Assembly (NCBI RefSeq): GCF_001425235.1
Contig: NZ_LMEA01000007.1
Span: forward strand, 330,401 to 394,400
Reading direction: 5' to 3'
Source: Devosia sp. Root413D1
GTDB taxonomy: Bacteria > Pseudomonadota > Alphaproteobacteria > Rhizobiales > Devosiaceae
DNA: 64,000 nucleotides
Shown: piece by piece, positions 9,084 through 18,244 of the stretch
Position numbering within the stretch: the stretch's first letter is position 1
Layout of the letters: each line of letters opens with the position of its first letter
Position numbers and translations under genes: made by a program
The notes under the pieces: generated by a model
Told to the model about the DNA's origin: nothing
The model's input: the letters and a program-made list of their open reading frames with translations, nothing else
Database searches by the model: none

Positions 9084-10204
9084 GATCGTTCGGTGCCAGG
9101 ATCGGCAAGTCGCAGTTTGCCTGCGAAACGGGACATTGCCGTTCGGTATACCTCCAGCACATCCAGCACATAGTCGGGTGCCCCGGCGTTGAGGTGTCCG
9201 CTGCGAGGACCGACGGAGAGAATTGCTTGCTCCAGATCGGTCTGATTTCGGTTTCGGAACAAAGAGACGGCATCCGGCCGCTGCACCGCGTCCGACGCAA
9301 CTACGGGGAGACCGTACCAAAGCGCCTCCCTAATCGAGATTGCGTCCCCGTCCCACGATGTCGGTCGAACAAAGATATCGGCTTCTTTGAGGACGCCTGC
9401 AAAATTGGGCAGGTCGAAGACAATCTTAACGCGGTCTTGCAAGATCAGGGGTCGTGCTTGCTCCAGCAACCAATCGAGGTATCCGTCGGCCCCATCGCGG
9501 GAGCCTACGCAAATGATGGCGCAGTACTTCTCATTAATCGACGTGTTCAGGAATGACGTCAGCAACATGTCGATGCCGTACAGGTCAATACCGTGCGGAC
9601 GAAAAGCTCGCGCCGCGTTCATCGCAATAATACCGCGTCCAGACTGGTGAACATTCCGCAACCAAGACGCAACCGCTATTGGCAAAGCCTCGTCTTCGAC
9701 GCGTGGGGGGACAAAGGCAGGTATGACCGAAACATTTCCCTGAAGGACTTCGGCCACGTCGTGGCTCACCCCAATGCTCGCGTGGCCCATGAGCCTTGAC
9801 AGGCGCAGCATCAACCGCTCGAGTGCGTGACCTTGCCTGCCGTGAAATGTCTGAACCACGCAACGCCCCATCAATCGGGAAGCCAGTGTGTGCGCGAGCC
9901 GGACATATCTATTGCTCGTGTGGATGTGGACCAGATCGTGCTTGCGAATGATCGACAGGTACGCGAGCAGGCTTAGGTGGCGAACGTTCTCGAAACCGAC
10001 CTTCTGCACTCGCGACTCATCAAGCACAGAGCATTGCATCCCTAGTTCATTAAGGCGTCGAGCTAGTCGCGAGACATGGATTGAAACGCCACCTATCGGT
10101 GGTGGCAAGGGGCCAACGATTAGGACCCTCGGGAAAAGGCAATCCCGCGGCCAATTCGCCTCGTCTTCCATCGCCAGTTGAATTTCATCTCCCACGGCAC
10201 TCAC
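9080..10204 (-). CDS. Glycosyltransferase family 4
   Basis: A GT-B glycosyltransferase of about 374 residues. The donor-loop segment RVLIVGPLPPPIGGVSIHVS sits near residue 26. A C-terminal segment reads VRPTSWDGDAISIREALW, the GT4 acidic motif region. Translation probably starts at the GTG at 10204, which overlaps the stop of the Wzy-like gene (GTGA); the first 25 residues are poorly conserved in character, so an internal start is possible. It lies in the low-G+C core of the locus. It should extend the repeat unit; sugar unknown. Confidence 0.86.
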   Translation of the reverse strand: MSAVGDEIQLAMEDEANWPRDCLFPRVLIVGPLPPPIGGVSIHVSRLARRLNELGMQCSVLDESRVQKVGFENVRHLSLLAYLSIIRKHDLVHIHTSNRYVRLAHTLASRLMGRCVVQTFHGRQGHALERLMLRLSRLMGHASIGVSHDVAEVLQGNVSVIPAFVPPRVEDEALPIAVASWLRNVHQSGRGIIAMNAARAFRPHGIDLYGIDMLLTSFLNTSINEKYCAIICVGSRDGADGYLDWLLEQARPLILQDRVKIVFDLPNFAGVLKEADIFVRPTSWDGDAISIREALWYGLPVVASDAVQRPDAVSLFRNRNQTDLEQAILSVGPRSGHLNAGAPDYVLDVLEVYRTAMSRFAGKLRLADPGTERS

Positions 10205-11571
10205 CGCGCGGCCATGGCGTGTTTTCGCCCCGCAGGTGACCAGGACGTATCTGGCTCCCGCCGCGAAAGTACTGGTCGGGACAGCAGTCCCATGGCCATC
10301 GCCAGGGCGAGGTTGTGGTATCTGGTAGCCAGCGCTCCGTGTGTGACCATCATGTCAACTAGCAGCACGAGGATCATTAGAAACTCGAGTGACCCAACTC
10401 CTCGTCGCGCGCCCCGAAGGAAGGCGGTTCCAATGCCGAGCGCGAGTAGCAGTGGTGGAATGATGCCAGCTTCGGCCAGCATCATGAGAAAGGTATTATG
10501 CGCGCCCTGCCATTTACCATACTGCATCACCCCTCCTACGACCTCGTGACCACTGCCTAGGCCCGTGCCGAACGGAAACGCTTGCCAGATGCGCTCACCT
10601 ACCAGCGACCAAATAACGGTTCGTCCTGTGGAGGTTTCAGCGTCAATTCTGCCGCTTAAGGTTTCTACGACGGCCTGCAATCGTCTTCGCTGTGAGTCGT
10701 CCAGCTCTAACAGCGTTTGGTCCGCTAGCGCCTGAACGATCCACCCGATGTCCTGTAAAACAAGCAGGATCAGCGCCGCTGCGCTTATTACTAAGAAATA
10801 CCAGTTGTGCTTGGCATATTTAATAAAAGTCATTGCGATGACAGCAATCGCTACGACCATTCCGGTCTTCGAGAACGTCATGAATACAGCCACGCAACAT
10901 ACGGCCAAGACAGCGAATTGCAATGTTCGTCGCGCAAATGGAACGTTAATCGTCAGTAATAATGCCAGAATTGCTGCCGTAGCGGCTTCGTTGGGATTGC
11001 CGAAGAAGCCCCCGGAGCGGCTATCCGCCGACGGAGGAAGATTGACATAGATCTGATACAATAAGGGAGAAAACCACACAGATGCCGCTGCCACCACAAA
11101 CGCATTTCTTGCGAACGCGATAAATCTAAGAAGTTCGTGTTCGTTCTGAATGCTGCAAATGTACGAGGCGGCTGCCCAGATAATCAGAATTGAAGCGAGG
11201 TAGGAGAAATAGTAACGGTTTGAAGCGGCGTCAGTGTATTCGGGGCTCGTCACCACGCCAGCGAAAATCAAGTAACTGGCAATGCCTGCGACTACCAAAG
11301 CAAAGGGAGCGCTGTACGTTGTCCTGCCTCTTTGGATAACGAGGAGGACTGCTGCCGCTAGGACGACAACTGAGATTGCCTGCTCGACGTCCCAAATCAT
11401 CGAGAACAGGCCGTTGAGATTCAAGGCGCAACAGAGCACGAGGACCCTGGCGGCGAGATCTTCGACTCCCAAGGTAGAGTGTGAGCCACGAGGCACGGCT
11501 CCACTTAGTCGAGAGGGCGGCTTGTCTAATGTCTCCGAAGACGCTGACAGATCTCGGTGCTGGGTCATCAC
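10201..11571 (-). CDS. O-antigen ligase/polymerase-like membrane protein (Wzy-like)
   Basis: A 456-residue multi-spanning membrane protein. A soluble loop between late membrane segments contains SGRIDAETSTGRTVIWSLV and then GTGLGSGHEVVGG and QGAHNTFLMMLAEAGI, the pattern seen in Wzy/WaaL family proteins, where the periplasmic loop carries catalytic arginine and histidine. It should polymerise or transfer repeat units in the periplasm. The start is GTG at 11571, overlapping the previous stop, or ATG at 11568. A second protein of this family is encoded at 16130-17518. Low G+C relative to flanks. Confidence 0.83.
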   Translation of the reverse strand: MMTQHRDLSASSETLDKPPSRLSGAVPRGSHSTLGVEDLAARVLVLCCALNLNGLFSMIWDVEQAISVVVLAAAVLLVIQRGRTTYSAPFALVVAGIASYLIFAGVVTSPEYTDAASNRYYFSYLASILIIWAAASYICSIQNEHELLRFIAFARNAFVVAAASVWFSPLLYQIYVNLPPSADSRSGGFFGNPNEAATAAILALLLTINVPFARRTLQFAVLAVCCVAVFMTFSKTGMVVAIAVIAMTFIKYAKHNWYFLVISAAALILLVLQDIGWIVQALADQTLLELDDSQRRRLQAVVETLSGRIDAETSTGRTVIWSLVGERIWQAFPFGTGLGSGHEVVGGVMQYGKWQGAHNTFLMMLAEAGIIPPLLLALGIGTAFLRGARRGVGSLEFLMILVLLVDMMVTHGALATRYHNLALAMAMGLLSRPVLSRREPDTSWSPAGRKHAMAAR

Positions 11572-12887
11572 CTCGACCCAAACCCCGACACCACGATCGC
11601 AACCGTCTTGAACGCGATCAGCACGTCCAGCCAGGGCGAGAAGTTCTTGATGTAGTAGAAGTCGTAGTGGAGTTTTTCCAGGGTCTCGTCGGCCCCCGTG
11701 ACGTGGCCCTGGTTGACCTGGGCCCAGCCGGAAATGCCGGGGCGGACAATGTTGCGGTAGCGATAGAACGAAAGCTGATTGTCGTAGAATTTCGACAGGG
11801 GCGCGGTCTCCGGCCTCGGGCCGATCCAGCTCATCTCTCCCTTCAGCACATTGAACAGCTGCGGCAGTTCATCGATCCGGGTGCGCCGAAAGAACTTGCC
11901 CAGGCGCGTTATGCGCGGATCCGTGTCCGTGGTTACCGCGGACGCGAGCGTGTCGCCGGGGCGGCCGTCGTGATGCATGGTGCGAAACTTCAGCACCTTG
12001 AAGGGGCGCCCTCGGAACCCAATCCGCGTCTGCCGGAAAATCGCCGGGCCTGGCGACTCCAGCCGGATGGCGAGGCCGACCAGCAGCAGGGCGGGGAACA
12101 GCAGCACCAGCGCCAGGAGCGCGAAAATCCAGTCCAGCCCCTGCTTGATCTTGAGATAGAGCGCGTCGGGGTTGAGCGAGCCGAGTGTATTCTCGGAGAG
12201 CTGGGTGATTTCCAGCCGGCCGGTCAGCGACTCGCGGATCTGCTTGACGTGGAAGATGCGGATGCCGGCGAGGGCGCAATCGGCGATGAAGCGTTCCCAA
12301 CGTGGATCGAGATCCTGCCGCAAATCGACGATCAGACCGTTGAGGCGGCCCGGTGGTAGGGTGGGGGTGTCGAGCGGCAGCCACTCCACCTCGCGGATCG
12401 AAGCGAGCGTTTCGACCTCGCCACCCGGCACGATAGCGAGGCGCACCGTGCGGTAGCGGCGGTTGAGGGCGTGGGCGACAAACACCCAGACGACGGTCAG
12501 CGCGAAGCTCGTGGGAAACAGGTACCGATTGTACTCGAGGCGCAGCATCAAGAGGGCCGCCAGCGCCAAAAGGAAACTCACCAGCAGGGCCGGCACGCAA
12601 TAGATGCTCTCCTCGACGCCGGGCAGCCGTGCCAGTTGGCGCAGCCCGATCAGGCCCAGGGCGATGGCGAAGGTGGTGGCGACGATAGTGGAGATCTGCT
12701 CTGGCAGCAGCCAGCCGTCAATGTCGGTGCCCCAGCGGAAGGCCACCGGCACGAGGACGCCGAACAACAGGGCGCCGAAGATCTGCGCGCGTGTGCGACC
12801 CAGCCGGCTCAGTAGCCAATGCGGAGGCCATAGGCCTCCCAGGCCCTCTCCCTGAATTTCCGCAGATTTTGCCGCATCCTGCGTCAT
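11568..12887 (-). CDS. Initiating exopolysaccharide sugar transferase (polyprenyl glycosylphosphotransferase)
   Basis: A 439-residue protein with several N-terminal membrane spans, a CoA-binding-like middle region and a C-terminal bacterial sugar transferase domain. Signature segments are PGPAIFRQTRIGFRGRPFKV, LKFRTMHHDG, RRTRIDELPQLFNVLKGEM and SWIGPRPE. It transfers a hexose-1-phosphate to undecaprenyl phosphate, the committed step that starts the repeat unit. It is the first gene of the coupled run that continues to the left window edge, so transcription of the glycan cassette may start in the gap just upstream (12888-13099). Confidence 0.93.
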   Translation of the reverse strand: MTQDAAKSAEIQGEGLGGLWPPHWLLSRLGRTRAQIFGALLFGVLVPVAFRWGTDIDGWLLPEQISTIVATTFAIALGLIGLRQLARLPGVEESIYCVPALLVSFLLALAALLMLRLEYNRYLFPTSFALTVVWVFVAHALNRRYRTVRLAIVPGGEVETLASIREVEWLPLDTPTLPPGRLNGLIVDLRQDLDPRWERFIADCALAGIRIFHVKQIRESLTGRLEITQLSENTLGSLNPDALYLKIKQGLDWIFALLALVLLFPALLLVGLAIRLESPGPAIFRQTRIGFRGRPFKVLKFRTMHHDGRPGDTLASAVTTDTDPRITRLGKFFRRTRIDELPQLFNVLKGEMSWIGPRPETAPLSKFYDNQLSFYRYRNIVRPGISGWAQVNQGHVTGADETLEKLHYDFYYIKNFSPWLDVLIAFKTVAIVVSGFGSR

Positions 12888-13099
12888 TCATCAGTATCCC
12901 CTCAGTTGGGCAGTTCAGTGCTTCTCAATGAAAATTAACGCTGCTCTTGTTCAAAGAAGGTCTCAAAATACGATCATCATGCGCAAGTTGTTGCCGTTTC
13001 TGCTCGAGGCTGAGCTGGTCATGCAGGATGAGCTTGTCTTTGCTGCCGGTGGTGACGATTAAGAAAGAAATCGACCGCATGAGAGCGTGGCCGCTGAAT
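12888..13099. other. Gap between wzc-like and sugar transferase genes; possible promoter and small ORFs
   Basis: This 212-base gap separates two minus-strand genes and is richer in A+T than its surroundings. It could hold a promoter for the downstream cassette, though I see no convincing -35/-10 pair. Two mutually antisense short frames fill it: 12928-13062 on plus (44 residues, containing RKLLPFLLEAELVMQDELV) and 12925-13080 on minus (51 residues). They share codon phase, so one may be only the mirror of the other. Neither has a good ribosome-binding site. I cannot decide whether either is real. Confidence 0.45.
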
Positions 13100-15235
13100 T
13101 CATGAGGCGGTGTAGTATCCGGCGTACTTGCCCGAATAGGCGGACTTGGAAATCTCCTGCTGGTTGAGCACGGCTAGAATTTCGGTCTCCGGCTTCTTGG
13201 CGCCCTGGAGCAGCGTCACCGCATGACGAACATCGTGCTGCGAAGTGCTGGCCCAGCGAACTACAAACACAATAGAATCAGCGTGCTTCACAAGATACAA
13301 CCCATCAACCACTGGTCCGAGGGGCGGTGTATCAAGAACAACAATATCGAACGTGGAACGCGCCGCACTAATGAGTCGAGCGAACGTGGTACTAGAAAGC
13401 AGCGAATCTGTGGCAATGTCACTTCGCCGGGCGCCGAGCACAACTTGGGCGCCGCTTTCATCATCGACAGTCATGATTGACGGCAGCGCATCTTCCTTCA
13501 CCGCGTGATTGAGATATTCGAGCAGGCCGGTGGACGGCTCGAGGCCGAGTTGACGATGAATACTGGGTTTTCTGAGGTCGCAGTCGATCAGCAGGGTCTT
13601 GTGGCCGGCCAGCGCATAAGCTCGGGTAATTGAGAGAGCCAGCGTGGATTTGCCTTCGCTCGGCGACGCCGACGATACCATTATGACGATGCCACCGGCC
13701 GGCCGGTTCGCCTCGCTGCGTTGCAGCGACTGATCTATGCCGACGCGGATGCGGCGCACAGATTCCGCGAAAATCGAGAGCGGGCTCGACACCATGTATT
13801 CGCCGATCCCGCCGTCGCCGGCGCCGGCCCGCGCCTCCTTCTGGCGCGGCACTGCCGAAATCACCGGGCCGCGGAGGAACGAGTGCAACTGCGCTTCGCT
13901 GGTGAAGCCGCCGACAAAGTTCTCCCTCAGGAAGGCGAGGCCGATGCCGAGGCCGAGGGCGGCGAGGCCGGCCAGCGTCAGGATCTGCCGCGGGTTGGGA
14001 AACGAGGGCTCGGAGGGTGGCAGGGTCTGCGACACCACGCGACTGTCGGCTACCTGCAGATAAGCCTGGGCCTCGAGCTCGCGCAGGCGCGACAGCAGCG
14101 TCTGGTACTGGGTGCGGGCAATCTCGGCGTTCTGCTGCAGCTCGTAGATATTGGTCAGCACGTCGGGCGGCAGGTCGGTGGAGAGGATGCTCGTGCGCAG
14201 CTGGTTGCGGATATCGGAGGCCTGCGACTGATAGGTGGCGACGCGCTGGCGCATGGTGGTGAGCTCGGCCGTCGTCGAGTTCTCGAGCTCGGCGTCGAGC
14301 TTGGCGACCTCGGCCCGCAGGTCGATCGATTGCTGCGAGTCGTCGACGGTGTCGGCGAGGCTGTTGACCAGCTGCCGGCGCTGCTCGGCGAGGGCCGTGA
14401 TCGCCTGCGAGCCGAGATTGGCCGATATCGCAGCCCAGTCGCGCTGTTCGAGGCTGCGCTGCACCAGTTCCGCCACCGCCGCGTCGCGGGCCCGGTTGCC
14501 GCCGACTTCCTTCAGTTGCGCGCGCAACGCAGCCAGATCGGTGCGACCGGTCTCCGCCGTGATGGTGTCGATATTATCCTCGATGAATTTGTCGAAGGCG
14601 CCTTCCGATTGCGAGACGGCGGCGCTGGCGCCGGCGATACGGCCCTGGATGATGTCGCGCGAGGCGAGGGTGGAGCCGATCTTGGCGGCGAGCTGCACCT
14701 TGATGTAGGCGGCGGCGACAGCGTTGGCGATACGCGCCGCCGTTGCCGGATTGGGGGAACGGGCCTGGATGGCCAGCATGAAGGTGAGGCCGCGGCGCTG
14801 CACGGTGACGCTTTCGCGCAGCTTCGCCATGACGCTCTGCAGCGCCTCGTCGCCGGTGGGCAATGTCGCCTCGGCGATGCGGAAGAAGCTCAGCACCGTA
14901 TCGCGGAACCCCAGCCGTACGCCAAATTCGGGGTCGTCGATGAGGTTTTCGTCTTCGATGGTCTGCAGCAGCGTCGCTTCGGACTTCGCCAGCTCCACCT
15001 CGCTGTCGACCCGGGCGCTTTCACCCGAGCCGCCGCCCATCTGGGCATTGGGATCGAGCAGGTCCTTCCGCGAGGGGTCGACCAGTACCAGCGTGCTCGC
15101 AGTATAGATCGGCTTCATGGTGAACACGGCAGCCGTAGCAACTACCAGCACGGCGAGGACGGTAATCGCAATCAACCGAGCCTGCCGGCGCAGCAACCCC
15201 AGGATGCTGCGGAGATCGAAACCTTGGTCGTTCAT
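13100..15235 (-). CDS. Wzc-like chain-length determinant and tyrosine autokinase
   Basis: A 711-residue inner-membrane protein that fuses a Wzz/GumC co-polymerase to a BY-kinase. Membrane spans are near 20-40 and 417-437, flanking a long periplasmic coiled-coil region. The cytosolic kinase has Walker A ASPSEGKST (523-531), Walker A' LLIDCDLRKP (548-557) and a downstream IVVLDTPP Walker B. The C-terminal tail has four tyrosines (700, 704, 707, 708), the usual autophosphorylation cluster. Phosphorylation cycles of such proteins set polymer length and export. No outer-membrane Wza-type gene is in the window. The next gene upstream is a phosphatase. Confidence 0.94.
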   Translation of the reverse strand: MNDQGFDLRSILGLLRRQARLIAITVLAVLVVATAAVFTMKPIYTASTLVLVDPSRKDLLDPNAQMGGGSGESARVDSEVELAKSEATLLQTIEDENLIDDPEFGVRLGFRDTVLSFFRIAEATLPTGDEALQSVMAKLRESVTVQRRGLTFMLAIQARSPNPATAARIANAVAAAYIKVQLAAKIGSTLASRDIIQGRIAGASAAVSQSEGAFDKFIEDNIDTITAETGRTDLAALRAQLKEVGGNRARDAAVAELVQRSLEQRDWAAISANLGSQAITALAEQRRQLVNSLADTVDDSQQSIDLRAEVAKLDAELENSTTAELTTMRQRVATYQSQASDIRNQLRTSILSTDLPPDVLTNIYELQQNAEIARTQYQTLLSRLRELEAQAYLQVADSRVVSQTLPPSEPSFPNPRQILTLAGLAALGLGIGLAFLRENFVGGFTSEAQLHSFLRGPVISAVPRQKEARAGAGDGGIGEYMVSSPLSIFAESVRRIRVGIDQSLQRSEANRPAGGIVIMVSSASPSEGKSTLALSITRAYALAGHKTLLIDCDLRKPSIHRQLGLEPSTGLLEYLNHAVKEDALPSIMTVDDESGAQVVLGARRSDIATDSLLSSTTFARLISAARSTFDIVVLDTPPLGPVVDGLYLVKHADSIVFVVRWASTSQHDVRHAVTLLQGAKKPETEILAVLNQQEISKSAYSGKYAGYYTAS

Positions 15236-15324
15236 AAATATTCAAGCACCAATTGCTGCCACCCCTGTGGGTCCGGCCGGTGGACTATGGCGGATAGTGA
15301 ACTATTGAGGCCGCCGGTATGCGC

Positions 15325-16137
15325 TTAACGTGCACCTGGAATGCGCGCCTGCACCGAAAAGGACTGTGGCTGATTCTCTCGGCTCAGGCGAACTGCTGAC
15401 AGTCGCCCGGTAAGATAAGCCCCAGTATCGACCGAAATGCGGTGATCGCCGAAGACTACGTCGGGGGCCGGCGTATGGCCGTGCAGCACCAGCTTTTGGA
15501 ACTCAGCGTAACTCGTTGCAGGCTCGTTACGAATCCACAGCAAGTCATCGGGATGCTGTTGCTCGATCGGGGTGCCCAGACGCAGGCCCGCGTGCACGAA
15601 AAGATAGTTGGGCGTCGAAAAAAGCAGCGGCAGCTGCCGCAGAAAATCGCCATGCTCGGCAGGAATGTGGCTGTGGACCAGGTCGCGCAGGGCCGAGCGC
15701 GAGGCGCCGGCCACTGCCGTTTCGGAGATTCCGTACGATTGCAGCGTCTCGATGCCGCCGAAGCCCAGCCAGGACGAGTTGCGTGATGGCTGCTCGAGGA
15801 ACTTCAGCATGGCAACCTCGTGGTTGCCGGCAATCGATATCCGCTGGAAGCCGGCTGGCAATGGCGCCAGGAGGTGATCGAGCACGCCGGCCGATTGCGG
15901 GCCGCGGTCGACATAGTCGCCCAGCATGACCAGCCATTTGGGACCCGGTCGCCGGGCCGCGTCCTCGAACAGCAGCGCCTCCAGCTGGCGCAACAGATCG
16001 AGGCAGCCATGGATGTCGCCGATGGCGTAGATGGTGCCTGGCTCCTCCGCCGCGCTGCGAGCCTCGAACTCCGCTGTCGCCTGCCGGGGGCGCGACAGCG
16101 GCAGCCGGGCGAGCAGGTGCTGCAGGTACTTACGCAT
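15325..16137 (-). CDS. PPP-type serine/threonine phosphatase-like metallophosphoesterase
   Basis: A 270-residue protein with the full metallophosphatase signature: GDIHG (40-44), GDYVDRG (73-79), GNHE (104-107), and later His-bearing VHSH and FVHAG segments that complete the two-metal site. Family members remove phosphate from Ser/Thr and sometimes Tyr or small molecules in the cytosol. The ATG at 16137 overlaps the stop of the Wzy-like gene by eight bases, and the longer frame is low-complexity. Its place between a Wzy-like gene and a tyrosine kinase suggests it takes the role of the missing Wzb-type phosphatase; that is inference. Confidence 0.9.
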   Translation of the reverse strand: MRKYLQHLLARLPLSRPRQATAEFEARSAAEEPGTIYAIGDIHGCLDLLRQLEALLFEDAARRPGPKWLVMLGDYVDRGPQSAGVLDHLLAPLPAGFQRISIAGNHEVAMLKFLEQPSRNSSWLGFGGIETLQSYGISETAVAGASRSALRDLVHSHIPAEHGDFLRQLPLLFSTPNYLFVHAGLRLGTPIEQQHPDDLLWIRNEPATSYAEFQKLVLHGHTPAPDVVFGDHRISVDTGAYLTGRLSAVRLSRENQPQSFSVQARIPGAR

Positions 16138-17518
16138 GGTGCCTCCGCTGTTCCGCCGCGCCGATGCCGGCGCCGATGGCGAGAAAGACGATGGCCACGA
16201 AGACGAACCCCACCGCCTCGATCTCGAGGCTGAAATCGACGCTCGAGTGAACAGCTGCCACCACAATCACCCCGATCGCCGCGAGGCGTGGGCCGCTGGG
16301 GCGTGCGGCGAGAAGCCGGATGGCCACCGCCAGCACGATGATCAGCGGCAGGCTGCCGAAGATGAATCCGAACTCTGCCCAGAGCGCGAAGTAGGTGGAA
16401 TGCGCCTTGTTCCACACCATGTCGGGGCTGACCGGAAGCTGGTGGAACAGCGGGAAGGCGCCCTCGAAAGTGCCGCCGCCATAGCCCACGAGCGGGCTCG
16501 ACAGGATCATCTGCCAGACCTGCCGATACAGATCGGCCCGGACGTCGCCGGCGGTTTCGAGCGAGCCGAGGCGTTCGAGCAGGCCACCGCCATTTAGAGC
16601 CAGTATGCCGACAGTCCCGAGCAGCAGCGCGGCGAGGATGCCCAACCAGATGCCGGTGCCGAGGCGGCGGCCGGCCAGCGCCAGCAGCGTCACCGAAAGG
16701 GCGCCGACCAGTCCGGCGACAAAGCCCATGCGCGATTGGGTGGCGACGAGCGCCGCACCGATGACGAACAGCCCCACGCCGATCAGCGCCAGGGCCGCGA
16801 CGCGGCGATGGCGCTTAAGCCGGCTCTCGCCCCGCTCGAGCTGGCCGATGGCCAGCGCCACGCCGATGGCGAGGCCGAAGGCGAGATAGGTGGCGTAGCT
16901 GTTGCGATTGACGAAGGGGCCGGTGGCGATGCCCCCCGAGCCCGGGATGCCGAGCAGGGCGCCCAACTGCCCCTGCAGCACGATGCCGAGCAGGCCATAG
17001 GCGACGATGATCGCGAAGATGGCGTTGAGCACCCGGTCGGCGCGGGAGTTGCGGTAGCCCACTTGCAGGAACAACAGGGCCAGCAGCCCGTAGGAGGCGA
17101 ACTGCAGCAGCGTCAGGCTGGTGGTTGCTGGATCGAGGCTGATGCTGGATGCGCTGAGCTGAAGCCCGCGGGGAAAAGTCTGGATCGGGCTGTAGCCGAG
17201 GCCGCCCAACGGCAATACCTGCACCGCGACGAACAGCAGCAGCACGATGAACAGGATCGTCAGTTCCGGCAGGTGCCGGGGGCCGATGCGCAGCGCGCTG
17301 TGCCGGGCGCGCTGCGAGAGGAAATACACCAGCCCGATCACGCCGAGCGCGACACCCCAGGCGGCCCAGAATGCCGGCCGGTTGCTCCCGAGCGGCAGCG
17401 GCGACAGGCCAACCAGCAGCAGCAGCATCCCGCCCAGCCGGCCGTTGGCATTGCCGCGGTTGGTCGGCACGGCGTGCCGGCGCGTGCGCTCCATGGCTTG
17501 GTCGGGCAGGGCAGTCAC
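16130..17518 (-). CDS. O-antigen ligase family protein (Wzy-like)
   Basis: A 462-residue membrane protein with about a dozen hydrophobic segments. The large loop before the last spans contains VGYGGGTFEGAFPLFH and WNKAHSTYFALWAEFGFIFG, the Wzy_C/WaaL pattern with a conserved His. It should act in the periplasm as a polymerase or ligase. The start may be GTG at 17518 or ATG at 17494. It overlaps the phosphatase gene downstream and follows the small EPS-linked gene by 18 bases. This is the second such protein in the locus, next to the length-control genes and not in the glycosyltransferase cassette. Confidence 0.88.
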   Translation of the reverse strand: MTALPDQAMERTRRHAVPTNRGNANGRLGGMLLLLVGLSPLPLGSNRPAFWAAWGVALGVIGLVYFLSQRARHSALRIGPRHLPELTILFIVLLLFVAVQVLPLGGLGYSPIQTFPRGLQLSASSISLDPATTSLTLLQFASYGLLALLFLQVGYRNSRADRVLNAIFAIIVAYGLLGIVLQGQLGALLGIPGSGGIATGPFVNRNSYATYLAFGLAIGVALAIGQLERGESRLKRHRRVAALALIGVGLFVIGAALVATQSRMGFVAGLVGALSVTLLALAGRRLGTGIWLGILAALLLGTVGILALNGGGLLERLGSLETAGDVRADLYRQVWQMILSSPLVGYGGGTFEGAFPLFHQLPVSPDMVWNKAHSTYFALWAEFGFIFGSLPLIIVLAVAIRLLAARPSGPRLAAIGVIVVAAVHSSVDFSLEIEAVGFVFVAIVFLAIGAGIGAAEQRRHHA

Positions 17519-17536
17519 GTCTGGGCTCCAGTTCTC

Positions 17537-18244
17537 TCAGGGGGTGGCAGGGGTGCTCGCTCTGCGGGCGGCGATCTCGTTGCGCAGGGCCGCGACGAAG
17601 CGCCTCTGCTGCTCGGGCGGCAGCGTTTCGACGATCGCCGTGATGCGCTCACGGAATCCTGCCAGCGCGGCGTAGCGGCGGGCAATCACCCGGATGCCGC
17701 GCTGGCTGACGACCAGCAGCGCCAGATCGGCCTCGTGGCCGGCAATGGCGGCGGGCTGCAGCTGCGCCAGGTGATCCTCGGCCAACTTGACGCGGAGCTC
17801 GGCCAGCCATTGCTCGGTCGGCGCCAGCGCTCGCGAGGTGCTGAGGGCGGCGTTGAGGGCGCCGGAGTCGGTATGTTCGGCGGCCAGCAGTGCCTCGACA
17901 TAATAGGCATAGGCGTAGGTTGGCGATGACTCGGCAAAGCCGGTGGCAGCGCTGCTGCAGGTTCTGAGCGCCGCGTTGCGTCGCTCGGTGGGCATGGCGA
18001 GGCCATAGAGCGAGCTCGCGACTGCCACGCAGTCGTCGAGCACGAGATCATGCGCCGGACGCGATAGCCCGGGATGGAACTGACCGTCGGCGAGCACCTC
18101 GATCCGCTGCGCAAGCCCGTTGCCGGCGAACAGATAGGGGCTCGATTCGGCGAACAGCGCGTAGGCCGACCCGGCGGCAAGTAGCAGTGAGGTGAGCGAA
18201 AGCAGCACTAGCCCAGGGGAGTGACGAGCTCGCCGACCGGTCAT
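17537..18244 (-). CDS. Hypothetical single-span protein of the polysaccharide operon
   Basis: About 235 residues. A short basic N terminus is followed by one strong hydrophobic segment (LVLLSLTSLLLAAGSAYALF), so the rest is probably periplasmic and anchored. The body is Ala- and Leu-rich and predicted helical, with AYAYYVEALLAAEHTDSGAL resembling a tetratricopeptide-like helix pair. I recognise no named family. It begins the minus-strand polysaccharide genes and lies 18 bases upstream of a Wzy-like gene, so it may support that protein. ATG at 18244 is preferred over GTG at 18250. Confidence 0.75.
   Translation of the reverse strand: MTGRRARHSPGLVLLSLTSLLLAAGSAYALFAESSPYLFAGNGLAQRIEVLADGQFHPGLSRPAHDLVLDDCVAVASSLYGLAMPTERRNAALRTCSSAATGFAESSPTYAYAYYVEALLAAEHTDSGALNAALSTSRALAPTEQWLAELRVKLAEDHLAQLQPAAIAGHEADLALLVVSQRGIRVIARRYAALAGFRERITAIVETLPPEQQRRFVAALRNEIAARRASTPATP

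Noticed and set aside
13721-15328. 535-codon frame antisense to the wzc-like gene
   Set aside because: Shadow of the kinase gene, with no family text.
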